14,049 bases of DNA from an uncultured Porphyromonas sp. (GTDB lineage: Bacteria; Bacteroidota; Bacteroidia; Bacteroidales; Porphyromonadaceae): the NCBI GenBank assembly GCA_946997275.1, contig CAMPUN010000005.1, positions 1 through 14,049 of the forward strand, given 5' to 3'. The position numbers and the translations under genes were made by a program. Below, one piece after another: positions 12,913 to 14,049 of the stretch. How positions within the stretch are numbered: the stretch's first letter is position 1; every line of letters begins with the position of its first letter. The notes below the pieces were generated by a model. The model saw nothing but the letters and a program-made list of their open reading frames with translations, was not told where the DNA came from and made no database searches.

Positions 12913-14049
12913 ATGGCAAATAGGACATATCGTCTACTCTTCACACTATTGACTCTCTCGTGGGGGCTGCTCTTGACAGCTTCTTGCCAGCCAACGGGTA
13001 GGCAGGGTGGCGCGGAGCATCCTCAGGCTGATATCAATCAAACTTTCCTCGCCTCACAGCAGGACTACGACCTGCGTGTCGCTGGCACCGCTTGGGAGGC
13101 TGGCGACGAGATCGGTATCTATGTACGTCGCACAGCGCAGAATACCACTTGGTCGGCTGAGCAACTACAGCATAGCAACCTGCACTACAAGACTACTCGT
13201 GGCGGAGGCATCGCGACCTTTGACCCTTATGATGAGCAGCAGAAGGTGCAGTGGGACTCATCGATGAAGTATGATATCCTCGCTTACTATCCCTATAATG
13301 CTCAGACGCAGGAGGGTAAGATCGCTTACAGCGTCGCTGAGCAAGCTTCGCTCAAGCCGCTCCTTATATCGGACAATCTCTCTGCCATTGCACCCGATGT
13401 CGCAAAGGAACTAGTCTTTCGTCAGGCACTCGCCTCGCTTCACTTTGAGATGCGCAGTGAGGATGGAGGCTCTCTAGAGGGTGTCAAGGTGCGTATCGTC
13501 GGTATGCCAACGACGGGTACGCTAGACCTCTTGAGTCGTCAGTGGCAGGTCGATACTAGCTCTACGGCCGAGATCTCCGTGCCAGTCACCGTCTCGGGTG
13601 CTACCGCTACGGCTACGGCGCTACTCCTACCTATCGAGAAGACCACGAGCGAGATGAAGGTACTCTTCACGCTGCCCAACGGACGTACCTACACCTGGCC
13701 ACTACGTGAGGGTCAGAACATCGTCATGGGGCAGCAGCGCACCCACACTATCACGCTCAAGGACACGGGCACGGGCAAGGTCGCAGAGGTTGGACAATAC
13801 TTCGAGTTGCCCGCCAAGAAGAATCTTCCCAATACGCTGGAGATACAGCACAACCTCCCGAGCAATCCCTCGGCACGCAACTACTTCCTGCTGTATAATA
13901 CGAAGCTACACTTAGCTCACTATGTGGCCTATCCGCTGTACAAAGATGTATTGCAGAAGAATGTCAAGCGTACTGATGCTTGGGGCTATGATCCTATGAT
14001 CTCTGTTTCGTATCAACCAAACTTGACGGGGGCTTATAAAGGCTACTCT
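12913..14049 (+). CDS. Lipoprotein with fimbrillin-like domain fused to DNA/RNA non-specific endonuclease, 3'-truncated by window edge
   Basis: 379 codons are visible without a stop. Residues 1-25 are a lipoprotein signal peptide ending in LLLTASC (Cys25), pointing to an envelope or surface location. Residues about 45-285 have the look of the fimbrillin/Mfa-like beta domain of Bacteroidota: an AWEAGDEIGIYVRR strand (60-73), YDILAYYPY (120-128), and LVFRQALASLHFEM (167-180) where such domains have their core 'F-x-H-x-L-x-x-L' strand. From about 297, FELPAKKN leads into NYFLLYNTKLHLAHYVAYPL (323-342) and YDPMISVSYQPNL (359-371). These are the opening strands of the NucA/EndA-type beta-beta-alpha-metal nuclease domain. 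The catalytic DRGH-type motif should lie just past the right edge, so activity cannot be judged. A likely role is degradation of extracellular nucleic acid for nutrition or escape from DNA traps (inference). It is GC-rich like the left flanking gene and unlike the operon. Confidence 0.8.
   Translation, partial: MANRTYRLLFTLLTLSWGLLLTASCQPTGRQGGAEHPQADINQTFLASQQDYDLRVAGTAWEAGDEIGIYVRRTAQNTTWSAEQLQHSNLHYKTTRGGGIATFDPYDEQQKVQWDSSMKYDILAYYPYNAQTQEGKIAYSVAEQASLKPLLISDNLSAIAPDVAKELVFRQALASLHFEMRSEDGGSLEGVKVRIVGMPTTGTLDLLSRQWQVDTSSTAEISVPVTVSGATATATALLLPIEKTTSEMKVLFTLPNGRTYTWPLREGQNIVMGQQRTHTITLKDTGTGKVAEVGQYFELPAKKNLPNTLEIQHNLPSNPSARNYFLLYNTKLHLAHYVAYPLYKDVLQKNVKRTDAWGYDPMISVSYQPNLTGAYKGYS

Noticed and set aside
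13007..13267. Plus-strand open frame inside the fimbrillin-nuclease gene
   Set aside because: It is a different frame of a gene with signal peptide, domain match and promoter; its Ser/Arg-rich sequence is typical of a shadow frame.

Overview
The window looks like chromosomal DNA of an anaerobic member of Bacteroidota, most likely a Porphyromonas-type organism. This rests on two lipoproteins with Bacteroidota-style signal peptides, a fimbrillin-like domain fused to a nuclease, -33/-7 promoter elements of the TTTG / TAnnTTTG class, and an anaerobic-type cobyrinate diamide synthase. The genus is an inference; no rRNA or other marker gene is present.

Left edge (1-1412): the 3' part of a plus-strand cobyrinate a,c-diamide synthase gene (cbiA/cobB type) whose glutaminase nucleophile Cys appears to be Gly. 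It is followed by a strong plus-strand terminator that forms the start of a ~167-bp repeat, and then by a minus-strand terminator serving the operon to the right.

Centre (1413-12163): seven closely packed minus-strand genes, with gaps of 3 to 26 bp, apparently one operon. In transcription order they are: (1) a lipoprotein with a vWA-like region; (2) a 129-aa three-helix membrane protein; (3) a 538-aa tubulin/FtsZ-like GTPase-type protein; (4) a 1128-aa protein with an actin/Hsp70-type ATPase core and a large N-terminal extension, reminiscent of SrfB; (5) an 825-aa protein with a degenerate actin/Hsp70-like head, TPR-like helices and a disordered tail with two acidic-aromatic motifs; (6) a 192-aa TerD-fold protein; (7) a 278-aa single-pass membrane protein with two copies of a TerD-like N-terminal strand motif in the cytoplasm and a Cpl-7/CW_7-type peptidoglycan-binding domain outside. 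My reading is that this encodes an envelope-spanning machine: a cytoplasmic tubulin-like/actin-like/TerD assembly anchored by gene 7 to peptidoglycan, with membrane and lipoprotein partners. Its function is unknown; no toxin, nuclease or other effector is recognisable within the operon.

Right side (12164-14049): a 749-bp gene-free region holds the likely operon promoter with a palindrome at its start point, a second copy of the ~165-bp repeat with terminator (same orientation as the first), a short heptamer repeat, and a good Bacteroidota promoter driving a plus-strand lipoprotein gene. That gene encodes a fimbrillin-like domain joined to a DNA/RNA non-specific endonuclease domain and runs off the window before its catalytic motif.

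The operon is visibly lower in GC than the flanking genes (sampled 60-base lines: 23-26 G+C inside, 37-38 outside) and is bracketed by two direct repeats about 11.4 kb apart. This suggests an acquired or movable module, although no transposase or integrase is present.
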